Assembly: GCA_016938035.1 (NCBI GenBank)
Contig: JAFGVK010000072.1
Span: forward strand, 1 to 52,671
Length of the DNA stretch: 52,671 bases
DNA from: Deltaproteobacteria bacterium
GTDB lineage: Bacteria; Myxococcota_A; UBA796; GCA-2862545
Direction of reading: 5' to 3'
Made by a program: the position numbers and the translations under genes. The stretch's first letter is position 1, and the number at the start of each line of letters is the position of its first letter. Under the pieces are notes generated by a model. That model ran no database searches. It was not told the DNA's origin and saw nothing but the letters and a program-made list of their open reading frames with translations. Below are positions 8,582-16,745 of the stretch, in pieces.

Positions 8582-10095
8582 CAGCCTCCGTAGACCTCGT
8601 ACTGCTCGGGGTGGTAGTGGGCCAGCGCCCGCACCACCACCCGGACCTTGAGCTTCTCCTCCAGCGCCTCGATCTCGTCGAAGTGATCGCTGTAGATCTC
8701 GTCGGCGATGTCGGGGGTGGTGTTCACGAAGAGCTGCTCTGCGGCCCGGTTGCGGTGCTTCTCGCGCCTGAGGTCCCGGAAGATGTCGTAGCAGACGGTG
8801 GTGCGGGAGCGGACGACCCCAGTGCCGCCGCACACCGGACAGGACTCGGTGAGGTAGCGGTCGAGCCCCTCCTGGACCCGCTTGCGCGTCATCTCCACCA
8901 GGCCCAGCTCGGAGATCTTGAGGACGTTGGTTCGGGCGCGGTCCTGGCGCAGCGCCACCTCCAGCGCCTTGTAGACCTTCTCGCGGTTGTCCTCCTGATC
9001 CATGTCGATCAGGTCGATGATGATCAGGCCGCCCATGTTCCGCAGGCGGAGCTGGTGGACCACCTCCTCCACCGCCTCCAGGTTGATCTGGAGGGTGGTG
9101 TCCTCCAGCGAGGAGGTGCCGACGAATTTGCCAGAGTTCACGTCGATGGCCATCAGCGCTTCGGTCTGGTCGATGACCAGATAGCCACCGGACTTCAGCC
9201 ACACCTTGCGCCCCAAGGAGCGCTTGATCTGCGTCTCCACGCCGTAGGTGTCGAAGATCGGCTCCGCGCCGCGGTAGTAGTGGACCCGGTCCTTGAAGCG
9301 CGGCATGAAGTCGCCCACGAAGCGGGAGACATCGTCGTAGACGCTCTTTTCGTCGACCACCATCCGCGAGATGTCGTCGTCGAAGAGGTCGCGGACGCTC
9401 CGCAGCACTAGGCCGGAGTCCTCGTGGAGCACCGCCGGCGCCTTGGAGGTCTTGGAGGTGACCTGGATCTTCTCCCAGGTGGAGAGCAGGTAGTCGATGT
9501 CGGCCTTGAGGTTCTCGAGGGGCTGCTTCTCGCACACGGTGCGGACGATGAAGCCGGCGCCCTTGGGGCGGTTCTTCTCGACAAAGTCCCGCAGCCGGCG
9601 ACGCTCCTTGTCCTTGTCGATGCGCCGGGAGATGCCCACGTGCTCCACCGTCGGCATGAAGACGAGGTAGCGCCCTGGCAGGGCGATGTGGGTCGTGAGG
9701 CGCGCCCCCTTGGTCCCGATGGGGTCCTTCGCCACCTGAACCACGATCTCCTGCCCTTCCTTGAGCAGGTCCTGGATGGGAGGCTGGCCGGCCCGGTTGG
9801 CGACCCTGTTGGCGTCGATCTGCGGCATCACGGGGTGCTCCCCGTCCTCGAGGTGGAGGTGCAGCAGCTGCGGGTGGATGTCCCCTACGTACAGGAAGGC
9901 GGCGCGCTCCATGCCGATGTCGACAAAAGCCGCCTGCATCCCAGGGAGGACGCGGACGACCTTCCCCAGGTAGACGTTCCCGACGTAGCCTCGGTTGTCC
10001 CCCCTATCGATCAGCAGCTCGACGAGGTTTCCGTTCTCTAGGAGGGCCACCCGGGTCTCGCGCCCAGTGGTATTGCAGATAATTTCGGTCGACAC
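8581..10095 (-). CDS. rng: Ribonuclease E/G family endoribonuclease
   Basis: This is an endoribonuclease of the Rne/Rng family, which processes rRNA 5' ends and degrades mRNA. At 504 residues it has RNase G length with no RNase E C-terminal scaffold. An S1-like domain starts near residue 37 (GYVGNVYLGKVVRVLPGMQAAFVDIG). The catalytic Mg2+ aspartates are in AIDVNSGKFVG (D318) and LIIIDLIDM (D361). The Zn-link CPVCGG (C419, C422) is intact. The start is a GTG at 10095 with GGAG six bases upstream. The DUF502 gene follows with a one-base overlap. The choice of rng over rne rests on length and on the missing C-terminal region. Confidence 0.93.
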   Translation of the reverse strand: MSTEIICNTTGRETRVALLENGNLVELLIDRGDNRGYVGNVYLGKVVRVLPGMQAAFVDIGMERAAFLYVGDIHPQLLHLHLEDGEHPVMPQIDANRVANRAGQPPIQDLLKEGQEIVVQVAKDPIGTKGARLTTHIALPGRYLVFMPTVEHVGISRRIDKDKERRRLRDFVEKNRPKGAGFIVRTVCEKQPLENLKADIDYLLSTWEKIQVTSKTSKAPAVLHEDSGLVLRSVRDLFDDDISRMVVDEKSVYDDVSRFVGDFMPRFKDRVHYYRGAEPIFDTYGVETQIKRSLGRKVWLKSGGYLVIDQTEALMAIDVNSGKFVGTSSLEDTTLQINLEAVEEVVHQLRLRNMGGLIIIDLIDMDQEDNREKVYKALEVALRQDRARTNVLKISELGLVEMTRKRVQEGLDRYLTESCPVCGGTGVVRSRTTVCYDIFRDLRREKHRNRAAEQLFVNTTPDIADEIYSDHFDEIEALEEKLKVRVVVRALAHYHPEQYEVYGG

Positions 10096-10470
10096 AGATA
10101 CTCCAGAAGCTCCCGCTGCCGAGGAGAGATGGGATCGACCACAACGTCGTGCTGTCGTTCAACCGAGCCTCCCAGCGTTGGAGCAGTGTACGAAAAGTGT
10201 TCCTCTCACCGTCACTCTATCGAGATGCCGCGAGAGGGGGGACGAGCCCTGAAGCAGGGCGCTTCGGCGGGGGTCCGCCTCAAGGGTTCTACTGACACGA
10301 AAAGGGGGTGAGCGTCAAGGCCGCAAGCCCGGACGGCGCGGATAGGCTGAGTCATCGCCCCACCTGCCCTGTTCGTCCCCCGGCGCGGTGGGACGCCCCG
10401 AGCCCCTCATGGGCGCAGGGAGGGCGGCGCGGACGTCCTCTGCGACCACACGGCCCCTTGAGGGCACCCC
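10096..10470. other. Intergenic region between the RNase E/G gene and the rlmI-like gene
   Basis: These 375 bp hold no convincing gene. Both flanking genes are on the minus strand, so the region contains the 3' trailer of the methyltransferase gene and the leader and promoter of the RNase gene. A short perfect inverted repeat (GCCCTG, loop AAG, CAGGGC) lies at 10246-10260 but has no T-run on either side. On the minus strand a TTGACG hexamer (near 10317) could serve as a -35 box, but no good -10 box lies 16-18 bases downstream. Confidence 0.5.
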
Positions 10471-11643
10471 TCAGATCCTGCGGAGCAGACCGAATTTCAG
10501 GTACCTACCCTGTTCGTGGACCAGCGCCGTGGGGTGGTCTGGGGGCTCCACAGAGACCCAGTGCCAGGCCCAGTCCCCGGTACCCTGCAGCCCGTCCCCT
10601 ACCGCCCTGCGCCAGAGGTCCACCCCCAGGCGGGAGGTGCAGCTGGAGCTCCCGATCAGGCCACCTCTGGCCACCAGCGGCCCCAGGCGCCGGTGGAGCT
10701 TCTCGTAGGCCCTGCGCGCCGCGCTCTCGGAGCTCTTGTCGTGGGCCAGTGACGGCGGATCCACGATCAGGAAGCCGAGCTTGCCGCGCGGGACCCACTC
10801 GAAGGCGTCCGCCACCTCGAAGCCGTGGGCGTCGGGGTTGACGCCGTTGAGGCGGAAATTCTCACGGGCGTCCTCTACCGCGTCCGCGGCGATGTCCACG
10901 GTGATCACCCGCGAGGCGCCCCCCAGCGCGGCGTAGATCGAGAACCCCCCCGTATAGCCAAACAGGTTAGCTACCTCTCTCCCCGCGGCCCACCGCCCTA
11001 CCAGCGCCCTGTGCTCCCGCTGGTCCAGGAAGAGCCCGGTCTTCTGCCCCACATGTGGGCGCACCAGGAACCGGACCCCGTTCTCCACCACCACCGAGGT
11101 CTCGGGCGGGACAGGCCCGAAGAGCGCCTCGCCACCGCTCTTCCCGCCGTCGACGCGCTCCACGCCGAAGCGACGAAAGACCATCTCCACCCACCCAAGG
11201 CTGGAGATCGCCGCCACCAGCTCCGCCAGGTGGGGCTCCCAGGCGCGAGCGTAGAGCCGCAGCACCGCCAAGGGGCCGTACCTGTCGATCACCATCCCTG
11301 GCAGGCCATCCCCCGAAGCGTTCACCACCCTGTACGCGTCGGTGTTTGCACCCAGAAGCTGCACCCGCGCCTGATCCGCTGCGGCGATCCTTCGGATCAA
11401 CAGCCTGCTCAGCGCCTCTGGCTCGCCCCTCCCCAGGACCCGCACCGCGATGGAGCCCTCGTCCGCTAGGCCCCAGCCCACCCTGCCCCGCTCCCCGTGC
11501 AGCTCGACCACGGCGCCCACCTCCGCGCGGGTGCCCGGCTCCTGAAAGACCCAGGGGTGGCCCCGCTCCACGGCGCTGACGGCTTTTCGAGAGAGTCGGA
11601 TGACAGGAGCTCGCACGGGCACCTCCAGCCGCGTCCCTATCAC
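10471..11643 (-). CDS. PUA-domain class I rRNA methyltransferase, RlmI/YccW type
   Basis: The protein resembles RlmI, which methylates C5 of C1962 in 23S rRNA. The N terminus has a PUA domain (VIRLSRKAVSAVERGHPWVF, about residues 14-33). The C-terminal Rossmann domain carries GLFLDQREHR, NLFGYTGGFSIYAA (SAM motif I), VITVDIAADAVEDARENF (motif II) and FLIVDPPSLA (motif IV). The catalytic Cys is probably in GSSSCTSRLG. The start is uncertain. The GTG at 11643, with GAGG eight bases upstream, gives 390 residues, close to the 396 of E. coli RlmI. An ATG at 11715 would add 24 residues. The divergent lipoprotein gene starts at 11748. Confidence 0.85.
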   Translation of the reverse strand: MIGTRLEVPVRAPVIRLSRKAVSAVERGHPWVFQEPGTRAEVGAVVELHGERGRVGWGLADEGSIAVRVLGRGEPEALSRLLIRRIAAADQARVQLLGANTDAYRVVNASGDGLPGMVIDRYGPLAVLRLYARAWEPHLAELVAAISSLGWVEMVFRRFGVERVDGGKSGGEALFGPVPPETSVVVENGVRFLVRPHVGQKTGLFLDQREHRALVGRWAAGREVANLFGYTGGFSIYAALGGASRVITVDIAADAVEDARENFRLNGVNPDAHGFEVADAFEWVPRGKLGFLIVDPPSLAHDKSSESAARRAYEKLHRRLGPLVARGGLIGSSSCTSRLGVDLWRRAVGDGLQGTGDWAWHWVSVEPPDHPTALVHEQGRYLKFGLLRRI

Positions 11644-11747
11644 GCCACGGGCCTCGCGCCTCAGGCTCCAAGAAATCGCGCGCCCGTTGAATGGAGAGGG
11701 GGGGACCGCGTCCATCAGGCACATCACCCCCTGCCGAAGGAAACACC

Positions 11748-12197
11748 ATGAACAAGCTGCTCTCCATCGCACTGCTCGCCCTCACCTCCGGCTGCATCGT
11801 CGTAGACGCGGACGGAACCTCCTACGAGCCCTACGAGACCTACGAGCCAGCGCCTGTCTACAACGCCTCCCCAGAGCTCCTGTACGCAGAGGCGGGCGTC
11901 TACTGGGACAGCTACAACCGCGACGACATCTGGTACTTCGAGGCGGACGTCGACGATCTCGACGGGCCCCGCGACGTGGTCGAGGTCTGGGCCGACGTCT
12001 ACGACGCGTTCGATGGCGGCCTCTACATCGAGTCCTTCGAGCTCTTCCCCACCTCGGACCCCTGGATCTGGTACTCCGACTGGCTCGGGTACTCCACCTG
12101 GCTCGACCCCTACTACCACGGCTACGCCGTTGACTTCGTGGTCTACGACAGCTTCGACGAGGCCGACTACATCACCGTGGTCCCCTACACCTACTAG
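11748..12197 (+). CDS. Aromatic- and Asp-rich lipoprotein, copy 1 of a local pair
   Basis: The 149-residue product has a lipoprotein signal (MNKLLSIALLALTSGC, lipobox Cys at 16). The mature domain is very rich in Asp, Tyr and Trp, for example NRDDIWYFEADVDD, RDVVEVWADVYD and DPWIWYSDWLG. It is about 72% identical by eye over 109 residues to the lipoprotein at 13131-13568. The two flank a glycerophosphodiesterase gene. I do not recognise the family. The alternating pattern suggests a beta-sandwich with an acidic, aromatic surface. AAGGA seven bases before the ATG supports the start. A hairpin at 12225-12245 may end the transcript. Confidence 0.8.
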   Translation: MNKLLSIALLALTSGCIVVDADGTSYEPYETYEPAPVYNASPELLYAEAGVYWDSYNRDDIWYFEADVDDLDGPRDVVEVWADVYDAFDGGLYIESFELFPTSDPWIWYSDWLGYSTWLDPYYHGYAVDFVVYDSFDEADYITVVPYTY

Positions 12198-12224
12198 GAC
12201 CACCGCCCTCCCTGTGGCACACTG

Positions 12225-12251
12225 GCCCTCCCAACCTGGGAGGGCTTCCTT
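12225..12251 (+). terminator. Stem-loop with T-rich tail between the lipoprotein and the phosphodiesterase gene
   Basis: GCCCTCCC pairs perfectly with GGGAGGGC (8 bp, 5-nt loop AACCT) and is followed by TTCCTTGTTCT. It sits 27 bp after the copy-1 lipoprotein stop and looks like a weak intrinsic terminator. The right arm also contains the GGGAGG that would serve as ribosome-binding site for the TTG at 12250, so the same hairpin could lower translation of the next gene. Confidence 0.5.
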
Positions 12252-13062
12252 GTTCTGGCTCCTCGCCCTTGGGTGCGCGAGCACCGCGGACACCAGCGGG
12301 CCCCCCCCGGGGGTGACCAGCGACTGCTTCTTCGACCTCAGCTGCGAGGTGCCCCTCGCCGTGGCCCACAGGGGCGCTGGGCTGGCCGGGCCGGAGAACA
12401 CCCTGGAGGCGCTCCGGCTGGCCGCCGCGATGGGGGTGCTCGGGGTGGAGGTGGACGTGCGCACCGCGGCGGACGGCGCGCTGGTCCTCCTCCACGACAG
12501 CACCGTGGACCGGACCACCGACGGGGAGGAGGAGGCAGGCGATCTGACGCTTGCACAGCTCAAGGCCCTCACCGTGGACGGGCAGGAGGCGCCGGGAGGG
12601 GTGCCTAGCCTGCGCGAGGCGCTGGACCTGGCCTTCGAGCTGGGGCTGGCGCTGGACCTGGACGTAAAGAGCGTGTCAGCCACCGCGCTCGCCGAGGCGC
12701 TGCGCGGCGCGGGGATGACGGATCGGGTCTTCATCCTCACCAAGTCGGTGGAGGCGGGGGAGTCCCTCCGCGCTGAGCTGCCCGAGGTCGCGCTGATGCC
12801 CAACCTCTCAAGCCCCGAGGAGCTCGACGCCTACCTGCACCTGGCGCCCGCGCTGGTTGAGGTGGACTACCTGGACGTGGCGGCGTCGGCGGAGGTGGCG
12901 CGGGCCGCGGGGGTCAAGCTGTTCACACACGCCCTGGGGATCGAGGCGATGTGGGTGGAGACCGGCGACACCGGCTGGCGCTACCAGGCGCTGGTCGACC
13001 AGGGGGCGCAGGTGATCCAGACCGATTTCCCCGCCGAGCTCACCGCGGCGCTGGCGCGCTGA
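12250..13062 (+). CDS. Glycerophosphodiester phosphodiesterase, probable lipoprotein
   Basis: GDPD enzymes hydrolyse glycerophosphodiesters to glycerol-3-phosphate and an alcohol. The TIM-barrel signatures are VAHRGAGLAGPENTLEAL (catalytic His and Arg, His/Glu region), GVEVDVRTAADGALVLLHD (metal-binding Glu/Asp and second catalytic His) and DRTTDGEEE. The C terminus ends QVIQTDFPAEL, as in the family. A TTG at 12250 has GGGAGG six bases upstream and gives a very short lipoprotein signal (FWLLALGC). A GTG at 12214 in the same frame would give a longer signal with an Arg, but has no ribosome-binding site. The enzyme probably acts outside the inner membrane. Paralogous lipoproteins lie on both sides. 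Confidence 0.87.
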   Translation: MFWLLALGCASTADTSGPPPGVTSDCFFDLSCEVPLAVAHRGAGLAGPENTLEALRLAAAMGVLGVEVDVRTAADGALVLLHDSTVDRTTDGEEEAGDLTLAQLKALTVDGQEAPGGVPSLREALDLAFELGLALDLDVKSVSATALAEALRGAGMTDRVFILTKSVEAGESLRAELPEVALMPNLSSPEELDAYLHLAPALVEVDYLDVAASAEVARAAGVKLFTHALGIEAMWVETGDTGWRYQALVDQGAQVIQTDFPAELTAALAR

Positions 13063-13130
13063 GTTTTTTCTGGACACGGTGAATGAACCCGCCGGTCCGG
13101 CGTCCACCCCGCATGACCCGAGGCACACCC

Positions 13131-13568
13131 ATGCGCACCCTGATCCCCCTCGTCGCCCTGGCCCTCACCTCTGGCTGCGTCGTCTATGAGCACGACGTGG
13201 ACCCGTACGACGCGCCGTACCACCAGCCGGTCAACTACGCACCCGAGGTGCTGAGAGCCGACGCGGGGGTCTACTGGGACGACTACAACCGCGACGACAT
13301 CTGGTACTTCGAGGCAGAGGTCGAGGACAGCAACGGGCCCAGGGACGTGGTGGAGGTCTGGGCGGACGTGTACGATCTCTACGAGGACGACCTCTACATC
13401 GAGTCCTTTGAGCTGTACCCCACCGACGACCCCTGGATCTGGTACTCAGACTGGCTGGGGGGCTCCACCTGGCTCGACCCCTACTACCACGGCTACGTCA
13501 TGGACATCGTGGCCTACGACAGCGTCGATCAGGCTGGCTCCCTCTCGATCCGACCCGCCACCTACTAG
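13131..13568 (+). CDS. Aromatic- and Asp-rich lipoprotein, copy 2 of a local pair
   Basis: The 145-residue protein has a lipoprotein signal (MRTLIPLVALALTSGC). Its mature domain is a close paralogue of the one at 11748-12197, sharing NRDDIWYFEA, GPRDVVEVWADVYD, LYIESFEL and DPWIWYSDWLG nearly unchanged. The last 15 residues and the linker after the Cys have diverged. GAGG seven bases before the ATG at 13131 supports the start. The conserved core suggests a duplication that spans or inserted the phosphodiesterase gene. The family is unknown to me. The protein probably sits in the outer membrane or periplasm. Confidence 0.8.
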   Translation: MRTLIPLVALALTSGCVVYEHDVDPYDAPYHQPVNYAPEVLRADAGVYWDDYNRDDIWYFEAEVEDSNGPRDVVEVWADVYDLYEDDLYIESFELYPTDDPWIWYSDWLGGSTWLDPYYHGYVMDIVAYDSVDQAGSLSIRPATY

Positions 13569-13585
13569 ATCCCTGTCGCGCCCCA

Positions 13586-13624
13586 GAGCGAGGCCCGCGC
13601 CGGCGGCAGCCTCGCTCGTCTCAT
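13586..13624 (+). terminator. Stem-loop downstream of the copy-2 lipoprotein
   Basis: GAGCGAGGC pairs perfectly with GCCTCGCTC over 9 bp, with a 14-nt GC-rich loop, starting 18 bp after the stop codon. The downstream sequence (GTCTCATT) is only partly T-rich, so efficient intrinsic termination is uncertain. Confidence 0.45.
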
Positions 13625-13635
13625 TGACGCGTCAA
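13624..13635. promoter_or_regulatory. Perfect 12-bp palindrome upstream of minCDE
   Basis: TTGACGCGTCAA is a perfect inverted repeat about 136 bp before the minC start. Its first half matches a -35 hexamer (TTGACG), but no good -10 box lies 16-18 bases downstream. It could be an operator half-site pair; with a 12-bp length, chance is a real alternative. Confidence 0.25.
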
Positions 13636-13770
13636 CACACCTCCTTGGGTATCACCTGAGCAAGTTTCTGATCTAGCTTGCACCAAGCGGCGAATGCGTG
13701 CTAACTATTGGACGCAACCTCCCGGTCCTCACTCCCCCCGAGGACCTCCCCTCCCCCCTCGGTAGCCCCC

Positions 13771-14604
13771 ATGTCCCTCTCCGCCTTGGACGCCCACGCG
13801 CCAGAGCAGCCCCCGGTGTACCGGGAGGACCTGATCCTGGCCATCCCCGCAGACAGGAGCCTCGACGAGCTCCGCTCGTGGATCCAGGAGCACACCGCAC
13901 CGCACAGCCTCGCGGGGCGGCGGGTTCGGCTGGACATAGGGAGCAGGGCGCTGGATCTGTTTGAGATCCGGCGCCTGGTCGCGCTGCTGCAGGACGACTT
14001 TGAGGCCGAAAACTCCGGCCTCATCGCAGATCGTCACCACATCCACCGCTTCGCCGAGCGGCAGCTCAAGCTCGACCTCTACGCCCACGAGGACCTCGAC
14101 GACGTCGCGCCCGAGCACATCACCTCGGTCGATCTAGACGACACCCTGAAGGAGCCACCTCCCCCCGCCTTCTTCCCGGTCACCGAGGACAGCGGCGGCC
14201 CGGACTCCGACTTCCTCACCCGCCCCAGCCCCCCCATCGCCCCCGCCAGAGCAGAGCCTAGCGGGCGTCGCACCATGAGCCTGCACCGCACCCTCCGCTC
14301 CGGCACGGTGGTGCGCTTTGACGGCGACGTGGTGATCTTTGGAGACGTAAACCCCGGCGCGCAGGTGATCGCCGCGGGGAACGTGACCATCATGGGCGCG
14401 CTGAAGGGCATGGCCCACGCAGGGGCCACGGGGGCCGACGACTGCTTCATCTTCGCCTTCGAGCTCCACCCCACCCAGATCAGGATCGGCCGCAAGATCG
14501 CCATCCCCCCAGACGAGGGGAACCGACGCGATGAGCCGGAATTTGCCAGGCTCGTAGACAGTCAGATCCTGATTGAACCCTATCGGGCGCGGTCTGCCCG
14601 CTAG
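13771..14604 (+). CDS. minC: Septum site-determining protein MinC
   Basis: MinC inhibits FtsZ assembly and is recruited to the membrane by MinD. The C-terminal beta-helix domain is unmistakable (HRTLRSGTVVRFDGDVVIFG, DVNPGAQVIAAGNVTIMGAL, GMAHAGATG, FAFELHPTQIRIG), covering about residues 170-255. The N-terminal half (about 12-100) fits the FtsZ-inhibiting alpha/beta domain, and a long Pro-rich linker joins them. I use the ATG at 13771; its ribosome-binding site is weak, and a TTG at 13708 is an alternative. The gene is first in a complete minC-minD-minE operon, with 15 bp to minD. Confidence 0.92.
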   Translation: MSLSALDAHAPEQPPVYREDLILAIPADRSLDELRSWIQEHTAPHSLAGRRVRLDIGSRALDLFEIRRLVALLQDDFEAENSGLIADRHHIHRFAERQLKLDLYAHEDLDDVAPEHITSVDLDDTLKEPPPPAFFPVTEDSGGPDSDFLTRPSPPIAPARAEPSGRRTMSLHRTLRSGTVVRFDGDVVIFGDVNPGAQVIAAGNVTIMGALKGMAHAGATGADDCFIFAFELHPTQIRIGRKIAIPPDEGNRRDEPEFARLVDSQILIEPYRARSAR

Positions 14605-14619
14605 CCGCTGGAGAGAGTG

Positions 14620-15432
14620 ATGTCCGAGTGCATCGTCATTACGTCTGGAAAGGGTGGTGTGGGAAAGACCACCACCTGCGCCAACATCGGCGCCGGCCTC
14701 GCCCTCTCGGGGCGGAGGACGGTGGTCGTGGACGCGGACATCGGGCTCCGCAACCTCGACGTGGTCATGGGGCTGGAGAACCGCATCGTCTACGACCTGG
14801 TCCACGCCATCGAGGGGGAGTGCAAGCTCACTCAGGCGCTGATCCGGGACAAGCGGGTGGAGGGCCTGTACCTGCTCCCCGCTGCGCAGACCCGAGACAA
14901 GAACGCGGTCAAGCCCGAGGACATGAAGAAGCTGGTGGCGAGCCTGAAGGAGGATTTCGACTACGTCCTCATCGACTGCCCCGCCGGCATCGAGCAGGGC
15001 TTCCGCAACTCCATCGCCGGCGCCGACCGGGCGCTGCTGGTGACCACCCCCGAGGTGAGCGCCATCCGCGACGCGGACCGGATCATCGGCCTGCTGGAGG
15101 CCCACGAGATCCCCGAGCCCAAGCTGATCATCAACAGGTATCGCCCCGGCATGGTGCAGCGGGGCGACATGATGAACAAGGAGGACATCCTCGAGATCCT
15201 CGCCATCGACCTGATCGGCCTGATCCCTGACCACGAGGACGTGATCATCTCGGCGAACCGCGGCCTGCCCGCGGTGTTCGACCCGCGCTCCGAGGTGGGG
15301 CGGGCCTTCATGCGGATCACCGGCCGGGTCCAGGGGCACCAGCTCCCCTTCCCCTCGATGGAGGAGGACACCACCTTCTGGGGCACCTTCAAGCGGTGGA
15401 TGGGGCTCGCCCCTCTGCGGGAGGTGGTCTGA
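14620..15432 (+). CDS. minD: Septum site-determining protein MinD
   Basis: MinD is a deviant Walker-A ATPase that binds the membrane as an ATP dimer and activates MinC. The 270-residue protein has SGKGGVGKTT (residues 9-18, with the signature Lys11 and Lys16), DADIGLRNLD, DYVLIDCPAGIE and TTPEVSAIRDADR. The C terminus ends in an amphipathic segment (FWGTFKRWMGL) that fits the MinD membrane-targeting helix. The ATG at 14620 is preceded by GGAGAG. A GTG directly upstream is in frame but less likely. The stop overlaps the minE start by one base (TGATG). Confidence 0.96.
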   Translation: MSECIVITSGKGGVGKTTTCANIGAGLALSGRRTVVVDADIGLRNLDVVMGLENRIVYDLVHAIEGECKLTQALIRDKRVEGLYLLPAAQTRDKNAVKPEDMKKLVASLKEDFDYVLIDCPAGIEQGFRNSIAGADRALLVTTPEVSAIRDADRIIGLLEAHEIPEPKLIINRYRPGMVQRGDMMNKEDILEILAIDLIGLIPDHEDVIISANRGLPAVFDPRSEVGRAFMRITGRVQGHQLPFPSMEEDTTFWGTFKRWMGLAPLREVV

Positions 15433-15698
15433 TGCTCGCCTTCCTGCAGCGCTTCCTCGCCGGGCCCCCCACCAGCTCGCAGAACGCGAAGCAGCGCCTC
15501 AAGCTGCTCCTTATCCACGATCAGGTCGACCTCTCGCAGGCGCAGCTCGACATGATGCGCGACGAGATCTTGGACGTCATCAACCGCTACATGGACATCG
15601 ACCAGAGCGGGGTGGAATTCCGCCTCAACCGCTCCGAGGGACAGGTAGCGCTGATCTCATCGGTCCCGGTGCGCCGGGTGACCGCGCGCGCATCCTGA
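15432..15698 (+). CDS. minE: Cell division topological specificity factor MinE
   Basis: MinE stimulates the MinD ATPase and drives Min oscillation or gradient formation. The 88-residue length is typical. An N-terminal amphipathic segment (LAFLQRFLAGPP) precedes the anti-MinCD helix (AKQRLKLLLIHDQ) and the dimeric topological domain (LDMMRDEILDVINRYMDID, then VEFRLNRSEGQVALISSVPVRR). The ATG shares a base with the minD stop. Together with minC and minD this gives an intact Min system. Confidence 0.94.
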   Translation: MLAFLQRFLAGPPTSSQNAKQRLKLLLIHDQVDLSQAQLDMMRDEILDVINRYMDIDQSGVEFRLNRSEGQVALISSVPVRRVTARAS

Positions 15699-15843
15699 CC
15701 CGCCTCCCCTCTGGGGACGTCGGTCAGCTCAACGAGGAGGTCCGGGCCACGGACGCGGACCCCACCAGGGTGCTGCACGAGGCGCCAGCCGAGTGCAGCA
15801 CCCACCCTCCTCGCACCGATCCCGCGAGGAGCTGGGAAACACC

Positions 15844-16716
15844 GTGAAAATCGCACACCTCACAGACCTCCACTGGATGACCCCTCCCTCCCCCACGCGG
15901 CTGGTGGGCAAGCGCCTGCTGGGGAGCGCCAACCTCTACCTGCGCGGGCGGCGGAGGCATTTCCAGCGCGAGGTGCAGCGCGCCGCGGTGGAGCGGGTGG
16001 TGGCGTTGGCTCCGGACATGGTGGTGATCTCAGGGGATCTCACGGCGCAGGCGCTCCCCGAGGAATTCAGGCTCGCCAGAGGGTGTCTGGACCCGATCCT
16101 GTCGCGCTTCCCCACCCTGCTGGTGCCCGGGAACCACGACGTCTACACCAGGGGCGCGGCGCGGGAGGATCGAATCCGGGAGCTGTTCGCGCCCTGGCTC
16201 GGCGAGGGACCTCTCGGCCGGCTGGACCTTGGGCGGGTGACCTGCCTCGGGCTGGACGCCAACCGCCCGGGGCTGTTCGCCTCGGGGCTGCTGCCCCAGG
16301 CGCAGCTCGACGCCCTAGGCACCACCCTCAGCGACCCCTCACTCGCCGACAGGCACCTGCTGATCGCGATCCACCACCCGGTGATCGATCCGGCCGGAGG
16401 CCTCTACCAGAAGCGATCGCACGGGCTGCTCAACGCGGACGCCCTGACCGATCTGATCGACCAGCAGCGGTCCCTGCCGGAGGCGATCCTGTCGGGGCAC
16501 GTCCACCGCGCGTACTGCGCCACCCACACCCTGCCGAGCGGACGCCGGCTGCTGCAGCTGGACGCGGGGGCAGGTGGGTACGCGCCGCACGGCGATCGCA
16601 CCGGCACCTTCAACCTCTATCAGCTCGATGAGCGGGGACTCAGCGTCGCGACCCAGCAGCGATACTCAGAGGGCGCCTATCGCGAGGGCCCCACGGTGTG
16701 GGCCCGGCGCCCCTGA
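15844..16716 (+). CDS. Calcineurin-like metallophosphoesterase
   Basis: This is a dinuclear metallophosphoesterase of the 3',5'-cAMP phosphodiesterase (CpdA)-like group. All metal-binding motifs are present: AHLTDLHW (D-x-H), VVISGDLTAQ (GD), LLVPGNHDVYT (GNHD), AIHHPVID (His) and LSGHVHRAY (GHxH). The protein is 290 residues from the GTG at 15844, which has GGGA six to seven bases upstream. No signal peptide or membrane helix is visible, so it is cytosolic. It lies 145 bp after minE on the same strand. The substrate cannot be read from sequence. Confidence 0.85.
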   Translation: MKIAHLTDLHWMTPPSPTRLVGKRLLGSANLYLRGRRRHFQREVQRAAVERVVALAPDMVVISGDLTAQALPEEFRLARGCLDPILSRFPTLLVPGNHDVYTRGAAREDRIRELFAPWLGEGPLGRLDLGRVTCLGLDANRPGLFASGLLPQAQLDALGTTLSDPSLADRHLLIAIHHPVIDPAGGLYQKRSHGLLNADALTDLIDQQRSLPEAILSGHVHRAYCATHTLPSGRRLLQLDAGAGGYAPHGDRTGTFNLYQLDERGLSVATQQRYSEGAYREGPTVWARRP

Positions 16717-16745
16717 TCGCCGCATCGGAGCGTGATGTGCCTGGG

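Noticed and set aside
8581-9535. The DUF502 reading frame extends upstream to 9535 and could suggest a 545-residue fusion protein
   Set aside because: The upstream part is antisense-like low-complexity sequence in another frame of the RNase E/G gene; the ATG at 8581 overlaps the RNase stop and gives the normal family length.
10246-10260. Perfect 6-bp inverted repeat as terminator of the rlmI-like gene
   Set aside because: There is no T-run on either strand and the stem is short.
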